Assembly: GCA_015499995.1 (NCBI GenBank)
Contig: JADNRV010000002.1
Location: 930,001-994,000, forward strand
Direction: 5' to 3'
Source of the DNA: Flammula alnicola
Lineage: Eukaryota > Basidiomycota > Agaricomycetes > Agaricales > Strophariaceae
DNA length: 64,000 nucleotides
The translations under genes were made by a program, and so were the position numbers. Of the stretch, positions 10,380 to 23,408 are shown in pieces. Below the pieces are notes generated by a model. The model was not told the DNA's origin. It did no database searches and worked only from the letters and a program-made list of their open reading frames with translations. Numbering within the stretch: position 1 is the first letter of the stretch; every line of letters starts with the position of its first letter.

Positions 10380-12401
10380 ATGAGCGCGCACGATAACGAG
10401 GACCTTATTGACTACGAGGACGAGCACGATATCCCAAACGTTGGGGCGACTTTGACCACTAACGGAGGAACAGGCGCCAGTGACGCGGAAGGAAAAGACA
10501 AGAAAAACTTTTCAGGCATTCATTCAACGGGCTTCCGGTTCGTTTTCTTGCGCATATACGAGCTTAAACAATCTTTTAAAGTGCTGTCGTTATCTTTTTG
10601 TCGCATTTATAGCGATTTCCTTCTCAAGCCCGAGTTGCTGCGTGCCATCAGTGACCTTGGTTTCGAGCATCCGTCAGAAGGTAGTTTCTTCGAAGTAAAG
10701 TGACATTTACCTTGCTCATGCTTTTGGAAATAGTGCAGCAAGAGTGTATTCCGCAGGCCGTTCTAGGCATGGACGTGCTTTGTCAAGCAAAATCTGGTCA
10801 CGGAAAGACTGCTGTCTTCGTCCTTGCCACTTTGCAGCAGCTTGAACCTGTCAATGGCGAAGTCTCCGTTTTGGTGCTTTGCCATACTCGGGAGCTTGCT
10901 TTCCAAATCAAAAACGAATACACTCGTTTCGCCAAATACATGCCAGATGTGCGTGTCAGCACCTTCTACGGTGGCACTGCAGTCTCGAAAGACACCGAAA
11001 TTCTCCGCGACAAAAGCAAATGCCCCCATATCGTTGTCGCAACACCCGGCCGACTGAACGCGCTCGTAAGGGATAAGGTTCTCGACGCGAAAAATGTGAA
11101 GCATTTTGTTTTAGACGAGTGCGACAAAATGCTCGAACAGCTTGGTTAGTCTTGCGAATTTGGCGCTCACATCCTCCATCATCATTTATATTCGTCGATA
11201 CACCTGGTTTGGATCATTGGCGGCTTGTCGTGTCAATTGACGCGGTATTCTTTCTGGATCACATTCGGCACCGCAGATGGTCCGGATCGTTGTGCAGTCC
11301 CGAGCAATGGAATAACTCATTCGAGGCCCCGAATATCAATCTCCGAGGATTCCTAACCGGGTCAACGTGCAGCCATTTATTTTCCATATTTCTTATTCGT
11401 GTCGCATCTTCTCTTTTGTGCTGCCCCATGTTTCTTCGACCATCTTATCTGATCCCGACATCGTCCATTAGACATGCGCCGTGATGTGCAAGAAATCTTC
11501 CGCGCGACACCCCACCACAAGCAAGTCATGATGTTCAGTGCTACTCTGGCCAAAGACATCAGGGCCACATGCAAGAAGTTCATGGCGAATGTAAGCTTTC
11601 CTCTTTATCAGCGTCGTGCTCTCTTACAATCTTTTATTTCGTGTAGCCCCTTGAAATCTTTGTTGATGACGAAACCAAATTGACTTTGCATGGACTCCAA
11701 CAACACTATGTGAAGCTTGAAGAAGTTGGAAAGAATAGAAAATTAAACGAATTGCTGGACTCTCTCGAGTTCAACCAGGTACGCGAGTACCTGTGCGGCA
11801 TTTTTAGACCACATCTTACTTTCTTATAGGTCGTTATTTTCGTGAAGTCCGTCGCACGTGCCATCGAACTCGACAAACTCCTTGTGTCTTGCAATTTCCC
11901 GAGTATCAGTATTCATTCGGGACTCCAACAAGAGGAGCGGTCCGTCTGTTTCGCTTTCACGCATCAAATTTTATCTAATGATTGGTCCATTTTGCAGAAT
12001 CAGCCGATATACGGCATTCAAAGCCTTTGAAAAGCGTATCTTAGTCGCCACCGATATTTTTGGTCGTGGCATCGACGTTGAGCGTGTCAACATTGTCATC
12101 AACTATGATTGCCCGCCTGATGCCGATAGCTACTTGCATCGCGTGGGGTTCGTGTTTTCTCTCAAATAATTAAACATATACTTACGTTCTTTCAGACGAG
12201 CGGGACGATTTGGAACGAAAGGTCTTGCTATCACGTTCGTTTCCTCAGAAAGCGACCAGCAAGTTATGGCAGCAATTCAGTCAAGATTCGAAGTTGCCGT
12301 GCCGGAGCTGCCGGACCACATCGATCCTGCCAGCTACAGTGAGTAATATCATCCTATGTTTCGAGAAATCGTTCCTCACATATTTCTCAGTGACATCGTA
12401 A
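10380..12401 (+). CDS. SUB2: ATP-dependent RNA helicase Sub2/UAP56 (DECD box)
   Basis: The protein opens [15 protein letters not shown], the typical Sub2 acidic start. Helicase motifs in order: Q-motif region G-F-E-H-P-S-E-V-Q-Q-E near 10665-10750; motif I A-K-S-G-H-G-K-T at 10790-10813; P-G-R-L-N motif Ib; D-E-C-D motif II at about 11115; S-A-T motif III near 11540; [11 protein letters not shown] motif V; H-R-V-G-R-A-G-R-F-G motif VI across an intron. DECD instead of DEAD is diagnostic. Sub2 acts in spliceosome assembly and, with the TREX complex, in mRNA export from the nucleus. The tail reads P-A-S-Y-M-T-S-stop after a last 52-nt intron (12339-12390). Introns are otherwise about 50-75 nt, except one of 318 nt directly after the DECD motif. 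Confidence 0.95.
11154..11471 (+). other. Unusually long 318-nt intron inside SUB2
   Basis: The exon ends C-D-K-M-L-E-Q-L with donor GTTAGT at 11154, and coding resumes after CATTAG at 11471 with D-M-R-R-D-V-Q-E. The joined reading L-D-M-R-R-D matches Sub2 proteins. Most other introns in this window are 50-75 nt. No clear C/D snoRNA boxes are seen on the + strand. Confidence 0.85.
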
Positions 12402-12796
12402 ATAATGACATTGCTGTCGTGCTTGTTCCGCTCTGTAGTTCTTTCGCCTCATCTATGATTACGCTTTTTCATTTTCTGATAAGTATCGTACCTTTTTGCG
12501 CCTCTCAAGATGACTGTGTGGATTCAGTGTTTTGCCTACATGGATTTGTGTTCAGCTGAAAGACCAGAACATTGAATAAATGAAAATGAAAGGCTGTGTA
12601 CATTATGCTACTAGAGCTCAGATGTTGTGTAGTTGGTGACTGCGTGACTGCCTGTTAAGAATAACGCTTCGAAGTCATATGTATACACCAATCACGTCTC
12701 TATTTGCTGCTGTCGCTATCTCCTTTGTACGTATCCTTTCGATTCGGCCAGAACTGGCTCAGCGCCATCGCTTTCTCTTTGGATCCCCGGACAACT
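12402..12796. other. Gap between SUB2 and the hybrid kinase gene
   Basis: About 395 bp in tandem orientation. It must hold the SUB2 3' end (an AATAAATGA stretch near 12575 could serve as a polyadenylation element) and the kinase promoter. No other gene is seen. The kinase start could lie upstream at 12704, which would shorten this gap. Confidence 0.5.
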
Positions 12797-15700
12797 ATGA
12801 GGAAGAAGTTTGGTCAACCCTCTTTTCCCACTCTCTATTTCAGAGATGGAGTCCTCTCAATACCTGGATATACTTTCGAAAAAGTTCGTTTCTTTGACAC
12901 AGTCCTAATCTTTATTAATATATGTGATACTTAGGCTGCGCCATGGCAAGATACTGGAAGTATGACGATTCTAGCGGAAGGGAATAGCCTGAAGGATGGT
13001 TCAAATGTACTTGCCAAGATCGCGCCTGCTCAATCAAATGGTTCAATGTGCCTGGAGAGGGAGGCTCATATGTAAGTACTGAAACTCCTATTCACCTCCT
13101 GATCTTATTGGTTCAGTTTGGGGAGAATGGGCTCCTCCTTGGAACGTTCCAGCACCGTTCTACGCATGATCGACTTCTTCAAGATTCCGCGTGAGAGTGG
13201 AGATTGTGTTGTCCTTCTTCTCGTTCATCCAGGCCTCAATCTGCTCGGACGGTATCTACCGCCCTCGAAAGTGAATGATCTTCTTCTTGCCGATATCTCT
13301 CGTGTGAGGTCGACTTCGCATGTTGATGTATACATGTCGAGCGCAGAGGACCCAGATGTAGCAGAGGAGATGGAGGCCTTTGACATTATGGACCTGGCAT
13401 CCTTTCTCGAGTAAGTTACTTTATTTATGAAGATGCTGAACATGGGCGATACTTATCCCCTGCAGGTTTGCAATCCAGGCTACCCACTGCCTGGAAGCTT
13501 TACACAAGTAGGACCTCTATATGACCCTATCGAACGTTGATCTAATTATTTTCTAGGGCTGGAGTGGTTCACCGTGAAGGTTAGCATAAAGTCTCTGCCT
13601 GATGCTTTTTTACTAACCTCCACTTAGTTCGAGCAAATGCATTTCACTTGAATTCACATTCTGGATTTGTTCGTTTGGTTCATTTTGGAAATCGGGCTAT
13701 TTCGTTGGAAAATTTTGGTTCGCCTTCGTCTCTTGTGTTTCGTGCTTACGAAGAAGCAGAGAAACTCAAGATCAAGGAAGCTCTGTGTTACCTTGCACCT
13801 GAGCAAACGGGCAGTATCGAGACTATGACACAGGATCATAGAACAGACTTGTATTCCCTTGGGATCTTGTTTTGGACACTGCTCGTTGGCAGGGGTCAAA
13901 TGCCTTTCGAGGGAGGGGCTCTTGAACTGTTGCATTCTATCGTGCAAAAGCGCCCTATGCCAGTCCATGAAGTCAGGCGCGACGTTCCACAAGTTTTGGC
14001 AGATATTATCGACAAGGTACCTTAGCTATTATTTCCTTCCGTCGTGAAGCTGAAGCTTTTGCCCAGCTCTTGGCAAAGAATCCTGATATGCGGTACCAAA
14101 GTGCATACGGATTGAAAAAAGATCTCATCGAATGCCAGCGACGTCTCTTAGCCGCAGTCTCCTCTGCTTCAGATGATTCCTCCGAGGTAACATTGCTTGA
14201 GACACAACATTACGATATAGTCTAATTTGTCGTGAGCAGCTTATTCCGTCCTTTGAAATTGCTTTGGAGGACCGATTCATGGTATGCATTTATCCCTCTA
14301 TTTGATAATGTTCCTTCATTGATGTCACCTCTGTTTAGGAATTCACAATGCCCATTGATCTGGTATATTCAAACAATGACATAAAATAAGCTTAAGCTTA
14401 CTTAAACATCCATCTAGTTCGGCAGAGAAAGGGAACTTGACGTAATCCGGAACGTTAGTGAGTATCTCATTTTATTGCTTTAGGGAATACGTATAAAGCG
14501 ACGACCAGTCCGCAATGTTTCAACCAGTTTCTCGAGGCACTTTTCTGCTAGTAAAGGTTATATTGCACTATCTGCAAGTGGCTCGTCTAACACCAATCAT
14601 GATGACTACGCGGAATCAGTATCTTCACGAAGCACCTCGCCATATGCATCCATGATAGGAGAATCTAGTCCGAGGTTGCAGCCATCTGCAGACTCCCCAG
14701 CAGATCACACAACATCACAGTCATATAGTCCTTCCCTTCATTCTGGAGATGGGTTGCGAAAGGTCATGTTGCGTAGCCGAAGTCGTATCTCTCGTACTCA
14801 GACAGTCTTGGTGGTCGGGCCTCCTGGGTGAGTAGAGTCCAACCTTGACCCATACATCTAATGCGCATTGAAATAAATAGCGTCGGGAAAAGCTCTATGA
14901 TTCTTGTAAATCAAGCTGATTGGCGATGTGAGTTCTCTTTTTTCTGTCATCTTTCTGCATATCAATTCACAATGCGACAACTAGCTCATGGGCTTTGGGG
15001 GCAGGCGAAACTCCAGAGCGCCGATTCAGCGCCGTTTTCAGCTTTGGTGAGTCCCATACATCTTATTGGCGTATATAGCTCTAAAAAACTTCATAGCTGG
15101 GTTGCCTGTCCTCAGTCCTCCGACAATTAATGGTTTTCCACACAGATCTGCATAGATTTGTCAATGCATTACGGGAACGTCTTGGTCCGCAACTCCAGAA
15201 CGTTCCCCTTCTCTACCAAGGGACCCCGGAGCTGAAGGACGTCTTGGCTCTATTTGATATCCATTTAGAAACACCACAAGAACCTTTGAATACCCGAGAA
15301 CTTCGAGCCAGATTCCAGTCTTTAGTAGAGAACGTCTTTACGGTCATTGCAGAGACACGTTTGTTTGCGCTGTTTCTTGATGATTTACACGAGGCTGATC
15401 AATCGTTGAGTCTTTCGCAAAGAGCGTTATGACATTTCAGCACTTACATACTTTCGCAGCACTCTGGATCTTGTCTCTACTTTGGTGAATTCCAGAAGCC
15501 GCATGGTACGTTGGCTATTTGCCTGTTTTCTTCCACGTTATGTTGACAGTTTAGCACCAGCTCGTATTCGCTACTTTACGATCCGATAAAGCGTATGAAT
15601 CTACAACCGCATATTTTTCCCCATTTATTGACACTCATGCACAGAGAGGTTGTTGAACGGGTCCGACAGATGTTTACCAGTCGATCACGGCCCACCTGGA

Positions 15701-18700
15701 TAACGGTGGAACCTTTGCCTTTGCCAGCTATTTCATCGTTGGTGTCCAAGACATTGCACCGACACCTAGATGACTGTGTCCCTTTGTCGCGCTTCGTATT
15801 TTCAGCTTCTTCAGGAAATGCATTTTCTGCACGAAGCATTTTGACAACACTGCAGCGTCAACACTATGTAGGTTCTTTGCTAAACATCTCAAGTTTTCTT
15901 TCTGAGGCTAGCAACCAACAGATCACATTTGATTGGGAGCACAATTATTGGGTGTAAGTCTTTACTTGGGAATGCCCGAACATTGCTCACATATGTCTTG
16001 TTTGATGAAGCTACGACATGGCAAGAATTGAAAGCAGTCTCTCCAATCAGAAGATTTCTGATCCGACGGATCTTACATTTCTGATTACATATCTACGAGA
16101 ACTGCCCGAGGAAGCAAGAAAGTATCTCTTATGGGCAGCCTTCTTCGGAGAGACGTGAGTTGAGATTATGCCTTTCACTGGCCTGTGCTAATTTTGTAAC
16201 GTCTCAGTTTTAAAGTGACAGAAGTAGCCTTGATGATGGACTGGGAAGATTCTAGTGGTACTGGTGGCAGCGAGGACGAGGCGGACAATATGTGGAACCT
16301 TCACAAGGCAGTATCCAACCTCCGCGAAACAGGATCAGACAACACCCACAAATCAATGCGCGGGCTTCAGCTAGCTTTGACGGAAGGTTGGCTGATCACA
16401 AGAGCAAGAGATATGTGTAGTTTTGCACACGACCGATATCGCCAGGCTGCTGAAGCTGAAGCTGAACACCTTCCCAAGGAGGCTATCGCAAAGATGTCAT
16501 TCAGGGTATGTTAAAAATACTTGACCCGGAGGCCTTTAACGAACAGAAACCAGATTATCTTGATGATGTTGCATGAGACCCCTATCGACGTTTACAGAAT
16601 TGCAGAACACGCAAAACGGCAAGTACTTTATTTTTACTAATATGTATGCCTCTCATCATGGAACAGATGCTTGACCCTTCTTCATGACCATCCTAAGCGT
16701 GATGAGCTAGTAGATGTTTTAGTTGACGCAGGCGAATCTGCATGGGCTCGCGGTGCACACGAGGTACATATCCTCCGTTAGAAATGCTGGTCGATGACAT
16801 TTATCTTTGGGTTTAGCTTGCCATCCAGTCTTTTGTTAGCGCCCGTAATCTTCTTCGGGAAGATGCATGGGCCGACAAACCGAACAGAACCTTTAACCTT
16901 CTATCTCGGCTAGCTGCGTTAGTCCAATTTTATACTCGTGAATTTGTTCCCATGTCGTTGACGCTGCACACTTGCGTAGACTGTACAACTGGAAGGGTAA
17001 GCATACGCCAATCCCACAATATCATCGAGTCCGTTCTGACCTCGCTGTGCAGGAGAATTGGATGCATCCGACTCAATCCTTGACGAATGTCTTATCCATA
17101 GTAAGCAACCGGAGGATAAAGGAAACGTACTTCGTTTGCGGTCGCGAAATCAATGGCTGAGAGGAAATTATTCGGAAGCTTTGAACGACACTTTATTGGC
17201 TCTCAAAATCCTTGGTGTTGAAGTTAACCTATCACCAACACGCAGGCAGGCGGATGTAATGTTTGAAGAAGTCAAGAATGAAATTCTGGCAGTCGGCTTT
17301 GACGAGATTCTCATGATTCCAAGGACGACAGACCCCAGAACGGAGCTTGCTGTTAGCTTACTAAACGATGCCGGTAAGACCTCTGTTCTCCGCGATGTAT
17401 ACAAGTCCATCTAATATGTGGCGTTATCAGGTATAAATGCATACTGGAGCCCATCACCGTACTCCTTTGCAGACGTAATCGGTTTAACAGTGCGTATTAA
17501 CCGTATCTATAATAGCAGCCAACTAAACCAATATTCCTCAGACGATACAATTAGCCCTACGGTAATCACATTCAAGTCCTATGCCACGTAAGGAGAAATC
17601 GTTAACCAAGCTTCAGGTCTGGAATGGCACCCGGTACTGCTCTGGGGTTCTTTTGGGCTCTTGGAGGTGAGTCTTCGTAGATGGAAAATCAAGGCGAATT
17701 CTCATTGACATACTTTCTCAGAGCGGCGAGAGTTGTATCGCTTCTCGGCTGACCTTGCAAAGTTAGCCCTTCGTATCGCTGACCGATATGGAAGTTCGGG
17801 CGAGAAATGGTCAGTCGTTAATTAAACAAACCTTATGTACGCAACTAACGAAAGTAGCCGAGCACAAGTCCTCTTTTGCACAATGGTGTCTGGCTTTGAT
17901 AATGTACATATACGAGCGAATCTCCCTCGTTTAGAGCAGGCTGTCAAATATGGCAATAGTGCTGGCGACCGGTATATTGCATTTCTTTTTGTTCACATGT
18001 TATACAACTTCTCACACCCCCCACCAGCATTTATACAAGTTTTGCGAGCATCCATACCATCATTACGAAATTCTATGTCTCCGAGCACCGTGCGTTCCTG
18101 GTCGTCCGATCTCGCAAAGTTTCTTACCTCTTGCATTCCCTGCAGTTAGTGAGCTCGTCAGTGCCGCGGAAGAAGTGGGTCATACTTCTTATTCTTAGGG
18201 ATATTTCAACCGATCTTGCCATTTCTCTGACAGTGCATCAGCGACGTCAAGTTGTTGACACCAGGAGGAGAGCAACTCGTTCTGGCGACGGGTAGGGATA
18301 TATTTTAATGCTCTTTTCTTGGATTCCTCTTGAACTTATTTAATAGCCATCCTCAATTGCATTCGCGTTCTTGGCGGCTACACACATGCAGAATCGGTCA
18401 AGACTGTCTTCGATACTGATAATTTCGTAGAAAGTAAATACCTTGAACAAATCCACCAAACATCTGGAAGTCTTTCCCTTGTCCTCAATTGGTATGTTGA
18501 CGTTCTTTTCGTTGTGCACGCTAACATTACGAATCGCCAAGGTATGATTCTTTCAAGGTACGTGTACGACCCTGCGGAATTCCACAACTGCTAATGTTCC
18601 TCTGCTAAAGGTCGTCAGTTACTTTTCTGTTGGCTACATCAGAGAAGCGGCATCACTAGGCTTCAGTGTCTATCAAACGAGGGACTCTCATCCCAAGTAA

Positions 18701-21700
18701 GCACCCGAAACTTGGTTGTTAAAAAAACTTCTCAAGCATAGTCAGTCATCGACATGTTCGATACGCCCTCTTTTTCCACAATCTTGCAATGATTGCTTGC
18801 ATACGAAACGGATTTGTAACTGGGGATGAGCGTGCCACCTATCTAAACCAGGTCAACGTCAATCAAGCATACATCCGAAAGTATATTTCAATCATCTATC
18901 AGCATTTCAAAGGGCTTACTTTAGTTTGGTGTAGGTGGTTGTCTTCTAGCCCAGTTAATGTTGGCACGTGGATTGCTATCGTCGTGAGTGCATTGTTGAA
19001 TCCCTTAATTTTCTGACTGAGCCATTCTCCGTTTCTACAGGATGCAGAACTGGCTTCTTTGTTAGGATCACCGGATGCATTCAAGCTATATGATGTGGCT
19101 GTCAAGTACATAAGACTTTTTCTCCTTAAAAAAAATGCTGACTCATAGCTCTCATAGGCTCGCTGTTAATAACGATTGGCTATCTGAGGAAGGATGGTGT
19201 TTATATCTTGTGAGTCTAGTAGATTGCCAGGGTGACAGGTGTTCTTAGTGCTTCTTAGCAAGGTTCACACTTCGTAAGGTGTGGGGTCGAAGGCCTCGGC
19301 AGTGAATTGCAGCGCCGCGGGATTTCTAGGCATGCGCAATGGGGCGCACAAGGCATTGTGTGCGTACTTCATGTTGATGTTCCTCAAATTTGACTAACTC
19401 CGAGTAGCAATTATCTTACGTCAGCCTCTGGTGGACGCCCCCAATACTCGTTGAAGAAGGCCATATTCTCCTCTGATGTCGCAGTTCAAACCGAAGTAGT
19501 GACTCTCAATTTTGATTCGACGTCTTCTATCCTTGGCAAGACAGATGGTCATGACGATCAAGAATCCACTTTAAGCGCCGCCGATCTGGCTTCTATCCTA
19601 AAGTGGAGTAAAGACATTTCAAGTGACATAAATCTTTCCTCAGGTTTGTATTGTTGCCTGCCTACCTTGCTTCTGAGATCATGTACTTAAAGTCATCTCC
19701 AATAGCATTGCAAAGATTGACTGAAATTGCCACCGGTACTTTTTATCTTGGACTCTCCGTAACGCCTTAACTAATGCAAGTCGCACAGAAACCTCTGGTT
19801 CACAGAATACTTGTGGTATGTTCTTACTAGAGTGAAACAGCCCATCTCTTTCTTACGATTATATCAAAGTGGTCATCGCGCGAGAAGCAGGGGATTATAC
19901 AGTTGCAACGAGCATGATCCCGCCAGAATTATGCCAGGTCCACGAGTACGTTCAACGACCTGCCCGAGGACAATGAAACGAATAATCTGAAAAACATATA
20001 GAAATCCAAAATCCATTCGAACAATAAATGATCCTCTACAAAAGGCAATCATCCAGCATAGTCAGTCTTCCGAGCTACAACTTTCCATATAGTGAAACCT
20101 AACAACTATTGCTTGCAGCGTTAAACTCGAAAGAACGCGTATACTACGACGACGCGTCGTTGGATTCGCGATTTTCTTCTGAAGCAGGGCAAACTCCCCA
20201 CCGTTCGGTTATATGCCTCCCTATATTCAGCAATCGCGGGCAAACGTTCGGCGCTGTTTACTTCGCATCAAGATATCCATTCTCACAGAATACGGTCACG
20301 ATTCTGACCCTTTTGTGCCAACAAGCCAGCATCAGCATTGCAAATGCTCTCTTGTTTCGTTCCGTACAGGCGGGTACGCGAGAAAATCTGAAAATGATTG
20401 CTGCACAACGCGAGGCTTTAGAAGCTGCACGAAAAAGTCGCGAAGATGCACTGAAAGCAACGAAGGTTAGTATATGAATGCTACGGTCAAATGATTGGAT
20501 TCTCACATTCCGACTGGCTGCAATTATAGATCAAAAGCAATTTCCTTGCCTCCATGAGCCACGAACTCCGGACTCCTTTCAGGTAATTCTGCCTTATCAT
20601 ATTAAGGATCTAACCAATACGTGAAAAGCTCGTTTTACGGCCTACTTGATCTTCTAAGCGGCACGGAGCTGAATCCAGGTCAAAGCGAAATAGGCGAGCT
20701 GTTTTGAACAATGGATCAGTGCCACATTTATTAACACTTTCCTCAGTACAAACGGCCAAACAGTCTTGCGAACTTCTGTTGAAGGTTACAACTGTCTCCC
20801 AATATTAGAATATAGTTTCTTGACGCTTTTACCTTCAAAGATTATAGATTCTATTCTGGACTACAGCAAGTTAGAAGCATCTGGTAAGTCCTCAATTGGA
20901 TTGTGATAGTTGATGATCTGAAACTGTCATCAGCTGTGAAGTTGGAACCCAGTGGATTTCTGGTGGAGGTACGAGTTTATGTGAATTGGAATATGAATCG
21001 AGTTGTCTTACGAACGTCCTTCCCAAAAGAATATTATAGCTGTGCGTTATAGCTCTCAGGCAGGTTAAGGCAATGCTAATCACCCTTTGCAGGATTGCAT
21101 GGAACTTTTATTGCCAATGGCAGCCAAAAAGCTCGACTTGTCATTCAATATTGAACCAGATGTACCCCCTTGTATGGTCTCCTATGGGTTTCAATATCAA
21201 TTACGTCCGCTGATTTGTATTGCAGGGGTATACGCAGATTACGCTCGGATTCGACAAGGTACAGATTACTCCCTGGTTAATGATAACGGCGCTCATATCC
21301 TTGTTCCTTAGTACTAATGAACCTTATCGGCAATGCCGTTAAATTCACCGCTAGTGGGTCCGTCCGCGTGAGCTGCTGTCTTGACACCCTTCCAAATACA
21401 CCGCCTGGCCATGTAAACCTCAAATTTGAGATACAGTGGGTTTATATCCTCATATATGTGGATTCCAATTCTGAAACTATGATAGTGATACTGGCATTGG
21501 ACTTTCTGCAAGTGACGTCGATCTCCTCTTCGTCCCTTTCCAACAGGCAGACGTAAGATCCATTCGAATGTTTCTGGTTTGAATACTTTTAAACTTTCAG
21601 TTCCTCAGAATTCTTCCACCCGTCGCTTTGGAGGTACTGGTCTAGGTTTATCAATATCTCGTCAGCTCGTGAAGTTGATGGGCGGTGTGATTGGCGTGAC

Positions 21701-23018
21701 CTCCGAACCCGATCGTGGATCTATGTTCTGGTTTATCATCCCAGTCAAGATATACAATGGAGAAGAATCAAATAAGGTAGATAGATAAGCATCCCTTGGT
21801 ATGATCCAGCTAACCTCAACTCTTACCTAAATTAGTATTCCCAAGACGTCCGGAAAACTCGTTCGGTTCTCATTAACCCTCGTCCTCTCCACATCCTCGC
21901 GTGCTCTGGTTCCGAGGCTACTCTGGGACTTCTGAAAACAATGCTAACAGGATTCAAAGTTCAATTAGTGTCCAGCATTCCGGATGCACATCGGTATCTC
22001 TCCACGTTTTCAAATCTCGACCCAACTCTCGACTTCGTGATTTTAGACGATCAATCCGAGACTCATACTGACGATCTGGCTCGTTACCTTCATGCCTTGG
22101 ATCAGAGACCATTCAAGGACACTAAAATTATCCATCTATATACCCCAACGACAAGCGGTTCCGGGAATGGTGTATTCGCGAATAGCACCATTCCGGGAGT
22201 TGTCAAGATGACGAAACCTCCTAGGCTGGCTCGACTGCTGCAAACACTGGCGGATCTCAAGAATTTACCACATCCAGTGATTTCTCACCAGCCCTCAGAC
22301 GTTGCAAAAGCCATCGAAGGTTTAGCAAACGCGCAGCGTACACTTTATGGCAATGTTCTTATCGCAGAAGGTACGTGCTTGACGCTGCAGGCCGAGCTAT
22401 ATAACCGTGAATTGCCTTTCGTTACTAGACAATCCCATAGCCCAAAATTTGCTAGTGAAACAACTTCAACGGTATCACCTTGACGTTGTTGCGACCAATA
22501 ACGGCGAGGAAGCTATTGCTGGTATGCCTCTTTCGTTTTTCTTCTTGGAGCAGATTTGGATATCTTTTGAACAGAATGGGAGGCACATGAACCAGGATTT
22601 TTTAGTGTGGCCTTGTTTGACCATCGTGAGTTATCAAAAATGTCCCAAGCCTTCATCCTTCACCGAACTTCATCCAATCAGATATGCCGATCTGTGATGG
22701 CGTAGAAGCCGCGAAACGCTTGCGTCTCCTTGAAAACAAGCACAAAGTCCCTGTCATTCTTCCAAGTACGTTTATTTCATGAGGCTGAGTGAACATTTGG
22801 CTCAACTTGAATCTCAGTTGTCGCTCTTAGCGCAGACTGTCAAGATTCAACAAAACAACTCTGCCTAAGTGCCGGCATGAACGCATTCTTTAGCAAACCT
22901 CTCAAGAAAGGTGGGTTGTGATTTTGACAGTGTGACTGCTGCTGCTAATAACGACATGCACCCAGCTGATCTTGCGTCGTTGCTCTCGATGTTTGGCCAA
23001 CCTATAAACGCAGCGTAG
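12797..23018 (+). CDS. Hybrid histidine kinase: kinase-like, AAA/ATPase, GAF, HisKA, HATPase and receiver (group X type)
   Basis: A 10.2-kb gene with dozens of short introns. Domain order: a Ser/Thr-kinase-like fold (about 12840-14090) with Y-L-A-P-E-Q-T-G typical of this family; an ATPase region with Walker A G-P-P-G-V-G-K-S-S split by an intron near 14830-14895 and Walker B-like L-F-L-D-D-L-H near 15380; a long helical linker (about 16000-19300); a GAF domain (19700-20450); HisKA with S-H-E-L-R-T-P at about 20555-20575; HATPase with N-box N-L-I-G-N-A-V-K-F (21320) and G-boxes D-T-G-I-G-L and G-T-G-L-G-L; a receiver with L-I-A-E-D-N, acceptor Asp in L-F-D-H-H-M-P and a final K in S-K-P-L-K-K. 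This matches fungal group X kinases (S. pombe Mak2/Mak3), which sense peroxide and other stress and phosphorylate an HPt protein upstream of the stress MAP kinase. The start is uncertain: 12797 is used, 12704 is also in frame. Confidence 0.88.
20694..20746 (+). other. Apparent GC-AG intron in the hybrid kinase
   Basis: The exon reads N-P-G-Q-S-E-I and ends at ATA-G; the intron must begin GCGAGC and end CCTCAG, because only then does V-Q-T-A-K-Q-S-C-E follow in frame just after the H-box. No usable GT donor lies nearby. The intron is 53 nt, normal for this genome. Confidence 0.7.
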
Positions 23019-23408
23019 TACTCTATTCCCGCGCCACGTATTTAACGTTTTCCACTCGTGTTAGATCGTCATTTGCTTATTTACTCGCTCATGTATCTTT
23101 TAATTTTTGTCGGGGGCTTAGAGTCTGTCAGGCACGAAATCGGAAGGTATTCTGATATTGGACAGCCATAAAGTAGCATACTGAATTACTTATTCTGATA
23201 AACAACTTACCTTATTGATATTGATATGTGATGGTTCTGTTGTCACTCTGTCTGTGAGACTGCACAGTCGATGGGTCGTGATAATGGTCAGATCAAACTG
23301 ATGTATTGTACAACTCAAACATAGGACTTTGGTAAAGCTGGATAATCTAGCAAAAGAATAAGAATCTTCTCCGCCCAAGCGGAAAACATAAACTCCAGAG
23401 ATTGACAA
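23019..23408. other. Gap between convergent kinase and PHO85 genes
   Basis: About 390 bp between the stop codons of two convergent genes. It should contain both 3' UTRs. It is AT-rich and contains a short reiterated TTGATATTGATATGTGAT-like motif near 23215. No further gene is seen. Confidence 0.5.

Noticed and set aside
11154..11471. Intronic C/D snoRNA in SUB2.
   Set aside because: No C box with a partnered D box at proper spacing is visible on the + strand. TGATGATG-like bases occur only on the minus strand, without a partner.
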